From contig JALVAK010000019.1 of the NCBI GenBank assembly GCA_027011225.1, forward strand, positions 1-39,811: 39,811 nt of DNA, given 5' to 3'. The notes under the pieces are model-generated. The model was given only the letters and a program-made list of their open reading frames with translations. It had not been told where the DNA came from and ran no database searches. The position numbers and the translations under genes were made by a program. Below are positions 8,856 to 19,618 of the stretch, piece by piece. How positions within the stretch are numbered: position 1 is the stretch's first letter; the number at the start of each line of letters is the position of its first letter. The DNA is from Nautiliaceae bacterium (GTDB taxonomy: Bacteria > Campylobacterota > Campylobacteria > Campylobacterales > Nautiliaceae).

Positions 8856-10106
8856 ATGAAAGATGCAACTTTAGCTTTGCATGTAGGGTATGAAAAAGAT
8901 AAAGAAAAATCTATGCAAGTGCCAATATATATGACTACTGCTTATGAATATCAAGATACTGACCATGCAGCAAGACTTTTTGCATTGCAAGAAGAAGGAA
9001 ATATTTATACTCGTATAGGAAATCCAACTACAAGAGTATTTGAAAAACGAATTTCAGCGCTTGAGAGAGGAGTTGATGCGCTTGCAACTGCTAGTGGAAT
9101 GGGAGCTATATTTTATTCAATTGCAAATCTTGTAAGTAAAGGTGATAATATTATTATTTCCAATAAACTTTATGGAGGTAGTATTACATTATCTACTCAA
9201 ACACTAAAAAATTTTGGAATAACTGCAAAATATTTTGAGCCTACAAATCCAAGTGAGCTTGAAGAGTTAATAGATGATAATACAAAAGCAATTCTTTTTG
9301 AAAGTATTGCTAATCCAGCTTTAGTAGTGCCAGAATTTGATGAAATAGTTAAAATTGCAAACAAAAAAGGCGTTATTACAATTTGTGATAATACAATAGC
9401 AACTCCTTATAGTGTAAAACCAATAGAACTTGGAGTAGATATTGTTGCTCATAGCGCTAGTAAATATATAGTTGGAAATTCAACTGCAATTGGAGGGTGT
9501 ATAATTGAAGCTCCTTTTGCAAAAGAAAAGCTAAAATCAAAAAGATATCCTCAGTTTAATGAAAAAGATGAGAGTTATCATGGTCTTATTTATAATGAAA
9601 AATTTGATAATCCTTTTATAGCAAGAGCTAGATTAGCACTTCTAAGAGACTTTGGAGCGGTATTATCTCCATTTAACGCGTGGCTTTTTATTTTGGGGCT
9701 TGAGACACTTCATCTTAGAATCAAAGCTCATAGTGAAAATGCTCTAAAAATTGCTAAATTTCTTGCAACTCATCCAAAAGTAAAAAATGTAAATTATCCA
9801 TTTTTAGAAAATAATGAAAATTACAAAAGAGCAAAAAAATATTTAAAATACGCAAGTGGTATAGTTAGTTTTGAATTAAGTAGCTATGAAGAAGCAAAAG
9901 AGTTTGTAAAAAAACTTAAAATATTTTCACTTGTTACAAATATAGCTGATAGTAAATCTCTTGTAACTCATCCAGCAAGCACAACTCATCAGCAACTTAG
10001 CAAAGAAGAGCTAAAAAATGCAGGAGTGCCTGAAGGGCTTATTAGGCTTAGTATCGGGCTTGAAGATGTTGAAGATTTAATTGAGGATTTAAATAACGCA
10101 TTATGA
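8856..10106 (+). CDS. metY: O-acetylhomoserine sulfhydrylase (PLP-dependent Cys/Met metabolism enzyme)
   Basis: TAYEYQDTDHAARLFALQEEGNIYTRIGNPTTRVFEKRISALE; PLP lysine region DIVAHSASKYIVGNSTAIGGCI; long MetY-type insert. Confidence 0.93.
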   Translation: MKDATLALHVGYEKDKEKSMQVPIYMTTAYEYQDTDHAARLFALQEEGNIYTRIGNPTTRVFEKRISALERGVDALATASGMGAIFYSIANLVSKGDNIIISNKLYGGSITLSTQTLKNFGITAKYFEPTNPSELEELIDDNTKAILFESIANPALVVPEFDEIVKIANKKGVITICDNTIATPYSVKPIELGVDIVAHSASKYIVGNSTAIGGCIIEAPFAKEKLKSKRYPQFNEKDESYHGLIYNEKFDNPFIARARLALLRDFGAVLSPFNAWLFILGLETLHLRIKAHSENALKIAKFLATHPKVKNVNYPFLENNENYKRAKKYLKYASGIVSFELSSYEEAKEFVKKLKIFSLVTNIADSKSLVTHPASTTHQQLSKEELKNAGVPEGLIRLSIGLEDVEDLIEDLNNAL

Positions 10107-12298
10107 AAAAACACATTAAACGCTATTTTTATGTTTTACTATTTATTTTTATTTTGTTTGGGATAGTTTATATTTCTTTTACTCAAATCGTTTTAAATAA
10201 TAAAATAAAAGAAGAGATAAAAAATATTCAAAAATTTTTGACAAAAGAGAAGAAAAATAATTTAAAATCAGAAGTTAAGAATATAAAATATGTTTTTAGA
10301 TTTATAAAAGATAGTATTTATTCAATAACAAATGAAGAGTTATTAAAGCTTATAAATGTTGTTATTGCGCATAAAATAGATAAATTATACTTTAATGATA
10401 TATTTGTTTATGGAAGATTAAAAAAGAAATTAAAATATGAAATTAAAGATAATTTTGTTTTTACTACTTTAAATAACACTAAATATTTGGTAGCTCTTGG
10501 AAATAAAGGTAAAAAAATATATATTTTTGGGATTAAAAAGGAATTTTTAGATAATCTTTTAATTTATACATTCTTAAAATATTTAGAGCATTACAATAAA
10601 GGTAAAATTAGCTATGTTGCACTTGGCAAAATAACAACTTTTCACCCTAAAAAAGATGGAGTTTTTGGATATATTTATTATATGCCAGATAAATTTAAAT
10701 TTCTTGAAGGCAAGCTTTTATCTATAAATGAGCCAGATATCAAAGGGAATTTTTATAGAAAGAAATATTTTGAGTGTTTAAAAGAAAATAAAGGTTGTTT
10801 TGTAAGTTATTTTTTTAAAAACCCAAAAACTGATATTATTGAAAAGAAAATTTCTTATTTTGATTTAATTAAAGATTCTAATTTTAGTATAGTAAAAGGA
10901 ATATATGAATCTCAAATTGCTAAAGATTTAAGAACTAAAATAAATTCGAAAATTTTAGAAGTTAAAAGATTAGTTTATACATTTTTTGCGCTGTTTGTAA
11001 TAATATATACTTTGTTTTTATTTTTTATGTTTTTATTTATCAATAAAGCAAAAAATATTTTGCTAAATGATTTTTCTTTGTTAGAAAATGAATTAATAAA
11101 TAGAGTTTATTTTGATAAATTAACTTCTTTGCCAAATAGAAATAAATTATTAGAGGATATAAAAGATGCAAAATCACTAGTTATTTTAGATATTGAGGAT
11201 TTTAGTGAGATAAATGATATTTATGGATTTGAAGCAGGAGATAAAATTTTGATAAATGCTGCTAAGATTTTAAAAAATTTATATAAAAAAGTATATAGAA
11301 TAGGCAGTGATGAGTTTGCAATAATATTTGATGAAAAGATAAATAAAGATATTTTAGAAAATATAGTAAATTTAAAAATTGTTTATTCTGATTTGCTTGC
11401 AAAATTTATAGCTGGAGGGAGCAATTGCAAAAAAAGACTTCTTGAGAGTAGCGAGCTTGCTTTAAAAGAAGCTTATAGAAATAATAAAGATTATATACTT
11501 TATGATGATTCAATCTTAAAAATTCAAAAAGCAAAAGTAGAGAAGTTAAAGTTATTAAAAGAAGCGCTTGATAAAAAGCAAATTATTCCTTATTACCATT
11601 GTATTGTAGATAAAAACAAAAAAGTAATAAAATATGAAGCATTAATGAGGGTTAAAATTGATGATAATGTTATTGTATCTCCATCGTTTTTTATGGAATT
11701 AATAAAAGAAGCAAAACTTTATATTCCTTTTTCTAAAATAATGATGAAAAAAATTTTTGATGATATAAAATATTTAGATAAAAAAGTCTCTATTAATTTA
11801 AGTTTTGAAGATATTGCAGATAGGGAAATGAGAGAGTTTATTTTAAGTTTAATTACAAAAGAAAATGCTAAAAAAATTATATTTGAAATTTTAGAGAGTG
11901 AGAGTATTAAAGATTACAAACTAGTAAAAAAATTTATGACTATCGCAAAAAACAAAGGTGTAAAAGTTGCAATTGATGATTTTGGAAGTGGTTATTCAAA
12001 TTTTGTTCAAGTGTTGAATTTAAATCCTGATATAATAAAAATTGATGCTACATTAATTAAGAATATTAAAGAAGCAAAAAATTATAAATTAGTTTCACTA
12101 ATAAAAGAATTTGCAAAAACTTTTAATATAAAAACAACAGCTGAGTTTGTCGAAAATGAAGAGATTTTTAGTATTTTAAAAAAATTAGATATTGATGAAT
12201 TTCAAGGGTATTATTTTTGTAAACCTCAACCTTTTGAAAAAATTATAAAAAAAGATAAAATTCCATTTAAAAAAGGCAATAATGAAAATAGAGACTAA
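10103..12298 (+). CDS. Membrane GGDEF-EAL domain protein (GSDEF variant; EAL motifs appear intact)
   Basis: Two TM segments flanking a sensor region; RVYFDKLTSLPNRNKLL, RIGSDEFAIIF; YEALMRVK, AIDDFGSGYSNF, IKIDATLIKNI, AEFVENEE, FQGYYFCKP. Confidence 0.92.
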   Translation: MKKHIKRYFYVLLFIFILFGIVYISFTQIVLNNKIKEEIKNIQKFLTKEKKNNLKSEVKNIKYVFRFIKDSIYSITNEELLKLINVVIAHKIDKLYFNDIFVYGRLKKKLKYEIKDNFVFTTLNNTKYLVALGNKGKKIYIFGIKKEFLDNLLIYTFLKYLEHYNKGKISYVALGKITTFHPKKDGVFGYIYYMPDKFKFLEGKLLSINEPDIKGNFYRKKYFECLKENKGCFVSYFFKNPKTDIIEKKISYFDLIKDSNFSIVKGIYESQIAKDLRTKINSKILEVKRLVYTFFALFVIIYTLFLFFMFLFINKAKNILLNDFSLLENELINRVYFDKLTSLPNRNKLLEDIKDAKSLVILDIEDFSEINDIYGFEAGDKILINAAKILKNLYKKVYRIGSDEFAIIFDEKINKDILENIVNLKIVYSDLLAKFIAGGSNCKKRLLESSELALKEAYRNNKDYILYDDSILKIQKAKVEKLKLLKEALDKKQIIPYYHCIVDKNKKVIKYEALMRVKIDDNVIVSPSFFMELIKEAKLYIPFSKIMMKKIFDDIKYLDKKVSINLSFEDIADREMREFILSLITKENAKKIIFEILESESIKDYKLVKKFMTIAKNKGVKVAIDDFGSGYSNFVQVLNLNPDIIKIDATLIKNIKEAKNYKLVSLIKEFAKTFNIKTTAEFVENEEIFSILKKLDIDEFQGYYFCKPQPFEKIIKKDKIPFKKGNNENRD

Positions 12299-13388
12299 AA
12301 TAGAAAAATTTACTAAGCCTTTATATCTTGAGAGTGGTAGGATACTTGAGCCTTGGCAGATTATTTATGAAACTTATGGTGAGCTTAATGAGGATAAATC
12401 AAATGTAGTTTTGGTAACTCATGCTCTCTCTGGCTCTCATCACGCTGCAGGTACATACCCTGGTGATAGAAAACCTGGATGGTGGGATAAATTAATAGGA
12501 GATGGAAAAGCCATTGATACTAAAAAATATTTTGTAATTGCTACAAATGTAATTGGAAGCTGTTTTGGCTCAACTGGACCTATGAGCCCAATATATCCTG
12601 GAAGTGATGAGAGATATAGACTAAAATTTCCAGTAATTACTATAAAAGATATGGTAAAAGCTCAAAAAATACTTCTTGATTCATTAGGTATTAAAAAACT
12701 TAAAGCGGTAATTGGTGGAAGTATGGGAGGAATGCAAGCACTCAGACTTGCAGTAGACTATCCAGGATTTGCCGAATATATTATTCCAATAGCTACAACT
12801 TATCAAACAAAACCTTATGTAATTGCAATCAATAAAGCAATGATAGAAGCAATTAGAGCTGATAGCGAGTTTAAAAATGGAAATTATCCAGTTGGGGCTG
12901 AGCTTAAAGGTCTTGCGGTAGCTAGGATGATAGGATATTTAAATTATATATCACCTTCTACATTTGATAAAAAATTTGGAAGAGAATATGTAAAAACTGA
13001 TGGTATGTTTGAATTATTTGGTAGATTTCAAGTAGAGTCATACCTTGAATATAATGGGGCAAATTTCCCAAAATGGTTTGATGCACTAAGTTATATTTAT
13101 CTGCTAAAAGCAATTTCTCTTTTTGATATAAGTAGAGGCTTTAATTCATTAGAAGATGCTTTTTCTCAAATTAAAGATAAATTATTTTTAATTTCATTCT
13201 CAGGAGATACATTGTTTTTCCCTCAAGAGATGAGAGATATTAAAAAATATATGGACAAAGTAGGAGGCAAAGCTCAATATTATGAGATTGATAGCGATTA
13301 TGGGCATGATAGTTTTTTGGTTGAGACTGAGAAATTTGATTTTTTAATAAAGGATATTTTAAAAGGAGAATTGGATGCAAGATTTTGA
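12282..13388 (+). CDS. metX: Homoserine O-acetyltransferase
   Basis: VLVTHALSGSHHAAG, GSCFGSTGPMSP, VIGGSMGGMQALRLA nucleophile elbow, DYGHDSFLVE. Confidence 0.95.
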   Translation: MKIETKIEKFTKPLYLESGRILEPWQIIYETYGELNEDKSNVVLVTHALSGSHHAAGTYPGDRKPGWWDKLIGDGKAIDTKKYFVIATNVIGSCFGSTGPMSPIYPGSDERYRLKFPVITIKDMVKAQKILLDSLGIKKLKAVIGGSMGGMQALRLAVDYPGFAEYIIPIATTYQTKPYVIAINKAMIEAIRADSEFKNGNYPVGAELKGLAVARMIGYLNYISPSTFDKKFGREYVKTDGMFELFGRFQVESYLEYNGANFPKWFDALSYIYLLKAISLFDISRGFNSLEDAFSQIKDKLFLISFSGDTLFFPQEMRDIKKYMDKVGGKAQYYEIDSDYGHDSFLVETEKFDFLIKDILKGELDARF

Positions 13389-13557
13389 AAAAAAGATTGA
13401 AGAAGCAAAAAAATTACTTGAGAAATTAAATGACCCAGAAATAACTCTTTATGATGCAATGGAGTATTATAAAAAGGGTGTTAAGTTATTAAAAGAAGCT
13501 AGCGAAATGATAGAAAAAGCAAAATTAGAATTTGAAGAGATAAAAGGGAATCATTGA
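13375..13557 (+). CDS. xseB: Exodeoxyribonuclease VII small subunit
   Basis: 60-aa protein: FEKKIEEAKKLLEKLNDPEITLYDAMEYYKKGVKLLKEASEMIEKAKLEFEEI. Confidence 0.85.
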   Translation: MQDFEKKIEEAKKLLEKLNDPEITLYDAMEYYKKGVKLLKEASEMIEKAKLEFEEIKGNH

Positions 13558-14330
13558 ATATAGCTGTTATTCAAACTGATAATTTGCCATATGATAAAGC
13601 AAAACTTAGTATTTTAATTCAAAGAGCAAAAAAAGAAAAATCAAGCTTAGTGCTTTTACCAGAATATGTATTAAATAGGTTTTTTAAAGAGCTTGAGGTA
13701 ATGCCAATAAGCTTCATATATAATCAAACAAAACATCAATTAAAACATTTAAAACATCTCTCAAAAGTGTATGATATTCCAATAATAGCACCTTTAATAA
13801 GAGTAGTTAAAGATAAAAAATATAAAGTAATTGCAAAAATCGATGCAGAAAAAGTAAAATATTACTATCAACAAGTTTATATGCCATATTCTCATTGGAG
13901 AGAAGATAAATTTTTTGATAAACATGACTCATTACCAATGACGTTTTCATTAGGAAATATAAAATTTGGAGTAATGTTTGGATTTGAATCTCACATTGAA
14001 AAGTTTTGGCAGTTTTTTAATGATAAAAATGTAGATTGTGTTTTAATCCCAAGTGTTTCTACTTTTAATTCTCATAATAGATGGCTAAATATGTTAAAGA
14101 CAAAAGCTTTTTTAAATCATAAATATGTAATTAGAGCAAATAGAATTGGAAATTTTGAGGATTGGGAATTTTATGGTAGAAGTTTTGGAATTAATCCTGA
14201 GGGCGAAGTTATAAATATTCTTGGAAATAAAGAGGAGATAGGGATTTTTAATATCTCTAAAGATATGGTAAAAGAAGCTAAAAAAGAGTGGAAATTTTTA
14301 GAGCTTAATAAATCAATCAAACACTTCTAA
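13554..14330 (+). CDS. Carbon-nitrogen hydrolase (nitrilase) fold protein, probably catalytically degenerate
   Basis: LVLLPEYVLNRFF retains the Glu motif; YYQQVYMP replaces the usual Lys motif and FGVMFGFES replaces the usual Cys (GVxxCxE/D) motif. TTG start overlaps xseB stop. Confidence 0.8.
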   Translation: MNIAVIQTDNLPYDKAKLSILIQRAKKEKSSLVLLPEYVLNRFFKELEVMPISFIYNQTKHQLKHLKHLSKVYDIPIIAPLIRVVKDKKYKVIAKIDAEKVKYYYQQVYMPYSHWREDKFFDKHDSLPMTFSLGNIKFGVMFGFESHIEKFWQFFNDKNVDCVLIPSVSTFNSHNRWLNMLKTKAFLNHKYVIRANRIGNFEDWEFYGRSFGINPEGEVINILGNKEEIGIFNISKDMVKEAKKEWKFLELNKSIKHF

Positions 14331-15356
14331 AATTTCATATGCAGTATTTCTTTTTGCTGGAATTTCTCCTACATCTTTAATAAGTCTTATCATCTCTTCT
14401 TGATTCATTCTGTTTTGTGCTCCTGCACTTCTTACAACATTTTCTTCCATCATAGTTGAGCCTAAATCGTTTGCTCCATAAAGCAAAGCCATTTGCCCAA
14501 TATAGCTTCCTTGAGTAACCCAAGAGGATTGTATATTTTTAAAATTATCAAGAAAAAGTCTAGCAACTGCTAAGTATCTTAAATATCTGTTTGAAGAAGT
14601 TTTATGTGTTACTATGCCTTCTTTCATTAAAGCAGTATTATATGGTTGAAAAGACCACATAATAAAAGCTCTAAAACCTCCTGTTTCATCCTGAAGCCTT
14701 CTTATTTTATCTAAATGTTCTACTACTTCTTCAATGCTTTCCACAGTTCCAAACATCATTGTAGCTGTTGTTTTCATACCGATTTCGTGAGCAGTTTTAT
14801 GAATTTCAAGCCATCTATCTGAGCTTATTTTTTTAGGAGCTATTATATCTCTTACTCTATCACTTAGTATCTCAGCTCCAGCTCCTGGAATTGAGCTAAG
14901 CCCTTTTTCTTTGAGTCTAATAAGTACTTCTTTAATAGGAATTTTACTAACCTTAGCTATATAATCAATCTCAGGAGCGGAGAAGCCATGAATTGTGATT
15001 TGAGGGTATTTTTTATGGATATGCTCAACTAATTTTTCATAATAATCTATTTTTAAATTTGGATGCACTCCTCCTTGAAAAAGTATTTGAGTGCCTCCTA
15101 TTTCTATTAATTCATCTATTTTTTTATCAATTTCTTCAAAACTTAAAATATATGCATCTTTGTCTTTTTTATGTCTATAAAAAGCACAAAATTTGCAATC
15201 TACCCAGCATACATTTGTATAGTTTATATTTCTATCTACAATAAAAGTTGTAATTTTCTTAGGATGAAGCTCTCTTTTTTTTTCAAGTGCCATTTTTCCA
15301 AGCGTTATTAAATCTTCATTTTTTATTAATTCTATTGCTTCTTCTTTACTAATCAA
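14313..15356 (-). CDS. mqnC: Cyclic dehypoxanthinyl futalosine synthase (radical SAM, menaquinone futalosine pathway)
   Basis: NINYTNVCWVDCKFCAFYRHKKDKDAYILSFEEI (CX3CX2C), ILFQGGVHPNLKIDYYE, GAGAEILSDRVR. Confidence 0.92.
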   Translation of the reverse strand: MISKEEAIELIKNEDLITLGKMALEKKRELHPKKITTFIVDRNINYTNVCWVDCKFCAFYRHKKDKDAYILSFEEIDKKIDELIEIGGTQILFQGGVHPNLKIDYYEKLVEHIHKKYPQITIHGFSAPEIDYIAKVSKIPIKEVLIRLKEKGLSSIPGAGAEILSDRVRDIIAPKKISSDRWLEIHKTAHEIGMKTTATMMFGTVESIEEVVEHLDKIRRLQDETGGFRAFIMWSFQPYNTALMKEGIVTHKTSSNRYLRYLAVARLFLDNFKNIQSSWVTQGSYIGQMALLYGANDLGSTMMEENVVRSAGAQNRMNQEEMIRLIKDVGEIPAKRNTAYEILEVFD

Positions 15357-15373
15357 ATTATCTCCTTTTTTTG

Positions 15374-15379
15374 TATAAT
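15374..15379 (+). promoter_or_regulatory. Putative -10 element TATAAT upstream of diguanylate cyclase
   Basis: TTGTATAATTTTG 32 nt before the ATG at 15411; it sits inside the extended TTG-start ORF 15371-16294, arguing for the later start. Confidence 0.35.
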
Positions 15380-15410
15380 TTTGTAGATGATATCATAAAA
15401 GGCAAAATTA

Positions 15411-16294
15411 TGGAAGAATTAATAATTGATATTTCTAAAAAAACTTTAGAGGAATTGCAAAAGGCAAAAAAATTGCCATATCCTTTGTATTATAAAGAAA
15501 CTTTTAATTCAATAGCTTCAGATATGCAGATTTTAGAGCAGTTAAATCCAAAGTTGCTTTGTTTGCAGCCAAATTCTATTAGTGAAGATTTGATTGAATT
15601 AACTAAAATGACATTAGAAGAGGTGCAGAAAAAATCAAGTATAATTAAAACCTCTTCACAAGAAATCATTGAAGAGATTGATGAGGTAGATGCTGAGAGT
15701 TTAAAAGCAAGTATTATAAAATTTTCTGCTTTTTTAATTAAAAATATAGAAGAGTTAGAAAACAAAATAAAAGAGCTTGAGAGTGAACTTGATAAAGCAT
15801 ATAAAGAGCTTTTAATTGACCCATTAACAAAAGTTTATAATAGAAAAGCTCTTGAGAGAGATTTGTTAGAAATTTTAGAAAAAGGAAAAGAAAAAAAGCT
15901 TGATTTATGTATAGTAATGCTAGATTTAGACAATTTTAAATTAATAAATGATGCTTATGGGCATTTAGTAGGAGATTTTGTGCTAATTAAGTTTGTGCAA
16001 ATTATAAAATCTCTTTTAAGAGAGAGTGATAAAATATACAGATATGGAGGAGATGAGTTTGTAATAATTTTTAATAGAGCTTCTTTAGGAGTTGTAAAAA
16101 AAATTGTAGAGAGACTAATTAATAAAATTTCAAAAACAAAACTTAAATATAAAGAGCATTTAATTTCTATTAGCGTATCAGCTGGAATTACATGTCATAA
16201 GAAAGGAGATGATGTGGAATCATTAATAAAAAGAGCAGATGAAGCTTTATATGAAGCTAAAGTTACAAAAAATACTTTTAAAGTGAAGTTATGA
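15411..16294 (+). CDS. Cytosolic GGDEF diguanylate cyclase
   Basis: DPLTKVYNRKALERDLL, MLDLDNFKLINDAYGH, YRYGGDEFVIIF; RxxD (RESD) 5 residues before GGDEF, consistent with an inhibitory I-site. ORF track begins at TTG 15371; ATG at 15411 (MEELIIDISKK) preferred. Confidence 0.92.
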
Positions 16295-16818
16295 GTTTGT
16301 TTGATGGAATTATTATTGCAATTACGTTGATTTTAGCAATAAAAGGCTTTTTTAATGGTTTTATAAAAGAAATTGCAGGATTAGTTGGGATTGTAGGGGG
16401 GCTTTTTTTAGCAAGTAAGTATTATCATCAAGCAGGTGTTTATATAAATGAAAATTTATTTAGCATCAAAAATCAATCGGCTATTGATTTAATCGGATTT
16501 ATTGCAGTTTTTGTAGGATTTTGGATAGTGGCTATATTTGTTGGATTTTTGCTAAGTAAGATATTAAAAATAAGTGCTCTTGGGATTATTGATAGAGTGC
16601 TTGGTATGATATTTTCTGCGCTTAAGTTTTTTTTACTTGTAAGTATTATAATCGCTCTTTTATACAAAATTGAATTTGTAAAAGAGAAATTAAACACGCT
16701 AGCTAAAAATTCTATCATTTTTCCTTATATGATTAAAATAGGCAATGAAATTATTAATTTAAAACCAGAAGATATTAAAAACTCAATTAAAAATGCTAAA
16801 ATTTCATTAAATAACTAA
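16291..16818 (+). CDS. CvpA family membrane protein
   Basis: [45 protein letters not shown]; four hydrophobic segments. Confidence 0.85.
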   Translation: MSLFDGIIIAITLILAIKGFFNGFIKEIAGLVGIVGGLFLASKYYHQAGVYINENLFSIKNQSAIDLIGFIAVFVGFWIVAIFVGFLLSKILKISALGIIDRVLGMIFSALKFFLLVSIIIALLYKIEFVKEKLNTLAKNSIIFPYMIKIGNEIINLKPEDIKNSIKNAKISLNN

Positions 16819-16828
16819 AAGGAGATTA

Positions 16829-18325
16829 ATGTTTTCAAATGAATATGTAAAACAAAGAATGGCAAAAGCTGAAAAACTAAAAGAAGCTGGAATTAATCCA
16901 TATGGACATTATGCAAAAAGAAATACAAAAATTGCTGATTTTTTGGAAAAAAATAAAGATATATATGAGCTTGAGAATAAAAGAGATGAAACAAAAAAAT
17001 TTATAGTAGCAGGAAGAGTTAAGTTTCTTAGACTTATGGGAAAAGCTGCATTTTTTAAAATTGAAGATGAAAGCGGGATTTTACAAGTTTATATGAGCAA
17101 AAATGATTTAGGAGATAAGTTTAATCTTCTTAAAAAAACTCTTGAAGTAGGTGATATTGTAGAAGTTGAAGGGTATCCATTTGTTACTAAAACAGGTGAG
17201 CTTAGCATTCATGCTGATGATGTAAAGATTTTAACAAAAGCTATTCACCCTCTACCTGAAAAATTCCATGGGCTTCAAGATGTAGAGACTAAGTATCGCC
17301 AAAGATATCTTGATATGATAATGAATAAAGAAACAAGAGAGAAATTTAAATTAAGAAGTAAAATTATCTCTTTAATTAGAGAATTTTTCTTAAGTAAAGG
17401 ATTTTTAGAAGTAGAAACTCCAATGCTTCATACGATTGTTGGTGGAGCAAATGCTAGACCATTTATGACTCATCATAATGCGCTTGATATTGATATGAAT
17501 CTTAGAATTGCACCAGAACTTTTTTTAAAAAGACTAATTGTTGGTGGATTTGAAGCAGTGTTTGAGTTAAATAGAAATTTTAGAAATGAAGGGATTGACC
17601 ACACTCACAATCCTGAATTTACAATGATAGAATTTTACTGGGCGTATCATACAATGGAAGATTTGATGGAGCTTACAAAAGAATTATTTGACTTTTTATT
17701 TGAAAAATTAAATTTACCTAAAAAACTTCAGTATGGTGATATGATAATAGACTTTGATGATTGGAGCACTATTACTTACAAAGATGCTTTAGTGAAAATT
17801 GGAAAAGTACCAGAAGAGATTTTAGATGATATTGAGGCTATGAAAAAATATCTAAAAGATGCGGGAGTTGAGATAGAAGAGCATATTGATAGCAAAGGCA
17901 AACTTTGGGCAGAATTATTTGATGAGTTTGTTGAAAGTAAATTAATAAATCCAACATTTGTTACAGAATTTCCTATTGATATCTCTCCACTTGCTAGAAG
18001 AAGTGAAAAAAATCCAGAATTTGCTGAGAGATTTGAATTGTTTATAGCTGGAAGAGAAATTGCAAATGGATTTAATGAGCTAAATGACCCGCTAGACCAA
18101 TATGAAAGATTTAAAGCTCAGCTTGAAGCAAAAGCAAAAGGCGATGAAGAGGGAATGGATATGGATTATGATTATATCCGTGCGCTTCAATATGGAATGC
18201 CTCCAACTGCAGGTGAAGGAATAGGGATAGATAGACTTGTGATGCTTCTTACAAATTCACACTCAATTAAAGATGTAATACTATTTCCAACAATGAAACC
18301 AAAAAAAGAAAATAAAGAAGATTAA
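16829..18325 (+). CDS. lysS: Lysyl-tRNA synthetase, class II
   Basis: [91 protein letters not shown]. Confidence 0.97.
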   Translation: MFSNEYVKQRMAKAEKLKEAGINPYGHYAKRNTKIADFLEKNKDIYELENKRDETKKFIVAGRVKFLRLMGKAAFFKIEDESGILQVYMSKNDLGDKFNLLKKTLEVGDIVEVEGYPFVTKTGELSIHADDVKILTKAIHPLPEKFHGLQDVETKYRQRYLDMIMNKETREKFKLRSKIISLIREFFLSKGFLEVETPMLHTIVGGANARPFMTHHNALDIDMNLRIAPELFLKRLIVGGFEAVFELNRNFRNEGIDHTHNPEFTMIEFYWAYHTMEDLMELTKELFDFLFEKLNLPKKLQYGDMIIDFDDWSTITYKDALVKIGKVPEEILDDIEAMKKYLKDAGVEIEEHIDSKGKLWAELFDEFVESKLINPTFVTEFPIDISPLARRSEKNPEFAERFELFIAGREIANGFNELNDPLDQYERFKAQLEAKAKGDEEGMDMDYDYIRALQYGMPPTAGEGIGIDRLVMLLTNSHSIKDVILFPTMKPKKENKED

Positions 18326-18335
18326 AGGAGAATAA

Positions 18336-19586
18336 ATGAGTTTACTTAAAAATTATGATGCGGATGTTTATTCGATTTTGGAAAAAGAATTAGAAAGACA
18401 AACAAATCATCTTGAAATGATAGCAAGTGAAAACTTCACACTTCCAGAAGTTATGGAAGCAATGGGAAGCGTATTTACAAACAAATATGCAGAAGGGTAT
18501 CCTGGTAAAAGGTATTATGGTGGATGTGAATATGCAGATATGATAGAGCAGCTTGCAATTGATAGAGCAAAAGCTTTGTTTGGGTGTGAGTATGCAAACG
18601 TTCAGCCACATTCTGGCTCTCAAGCAAATGCAGCTGTGTATGTTGCTTTAATGAAGCCATATGATAAACTGCTTGGTATGGATTTAAGTAATGGTGGGCA
18701 TTTAACACATGGAGCTAAAGTTAACTTCTCTGGAAAACATTATCATAGTTTTTCATATGGGATTGATGAAAAAACAGGTAGAATTGATTATGATAAGGTA
18801 AGAGACATTGCTAAAATTGTAAAACCTAAAATGATAGTTTGTGGTGCAAGTGCATATCCTAGAGAAATAGACTTTGCAAAATTTAAAGAAATAGCTGATG
18901 AGGTTGGTGCTATTTTAATGGCTGATGTTGCTCATATTGCTGGTCTTGTAGTAGCAGGCGAGCATCCTAATCCATTCCCTCATTGCGATGTAGTAACTAC
19001 TACAACTCATAAAACTCTTAGAGGTCCAAGAGGAGGGCTTATTCTTACAAATAATGAAGAATATGCTAAAAAAATAAACTCTGCAATTTTCCCAGGGATT
19101 CAAGGCGGACCGCTTGTACATGTAATTGCCGCAAAAGCTGTTGGATTTAAAATGAATTTAGAGGATTCATGGAAGGATTATGCAAAACAAGTTAAGAAAA
19201 ATGCAAGAGTTTTAGCTGATGTATTACTTGAGAGAGGTTACGATTTAGTAAGTGGTGGTACTGATAATCATTTAGTATTAGTTAGTTTTCTAAACAAAGA
19301 ATTTAGCGGTAAAGAAGCAGAAGAAGCTCTTGGTAGAGCTGGAATTACTGTTAATAAAAATACAGTACCGGGTGAGAAAAGAAGCCCGTTTGTAACAAGT
19401 GGTATTAGAATTGGAAGCCCAGCTCTTACTGCAAGAGGTATGAAAGAAGAAGAATTTAGATTTATAGCAAATAAAATTGCAGATGTTTTAGATGATATAT
19501 ATAATCTAGAGCTTCAAGAAAAAGTGGCAAATGAATTAAAAGAGCTTGCTAGCAAATTTGTAATTTATGATAGACCAACTTATTAA
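18336..19586 (+). CDS. glyA: Serine hydroxymethyltransferase
   Basis: [63 protein letters not shown]. Confidence 0.98.
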   Translation: MSLLKNYDADVYSILEKELERQTNHLEMIASENFTLPEVMEAMGSVFTNKYAEGYPGKRYYGGCEYADMIEQLAIDRAKALFGCEYANVQPHSGSQANAAVYVALMKPYDKLLGMDLSNGGHLTHGAKVNFSGKHYHSFSYGIDEKTGRIDYDKVRDIAKIVKPKMIVCGASAYPREIDFAKFKEIADEVGAILMADVAHIAGLVVAGEHPNPFPHCDVVTTTTHKTLRGPRGGLILTNNEEYAKKINSAIFPGIQGGPLVHVIAAKAVGFKMNLEDSWKDYAKQVKKNARVLADVLLERGYDLVSGGTDNHLVLVSFLNKEFSGKEAEEALGRAGITVNKNTVPGEKRSPFVTSGIRIGSPALTARGMKEEEFRFIANKIADVLDDIYNLELQEKVANELKELASKFVIYDRPTY

Positions 19587-19618
19587 TCTCTCCCCTTTGT
19601 GGGATATAAAGGTGTAAA

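Noticed and set aside
18390-18708. Minus-strand ORFs of 77 aa each in glyA
   Set aside because: Antisense to glyA, Cys/His-rich low-quality translations with no motif.
19591-19604. TCCC-CTTTGT-GGGA mini-hairpin after glyA
   Set aside because: Only a 4-bp stem and no T-tract; too weak to call a terminator or attenuator.
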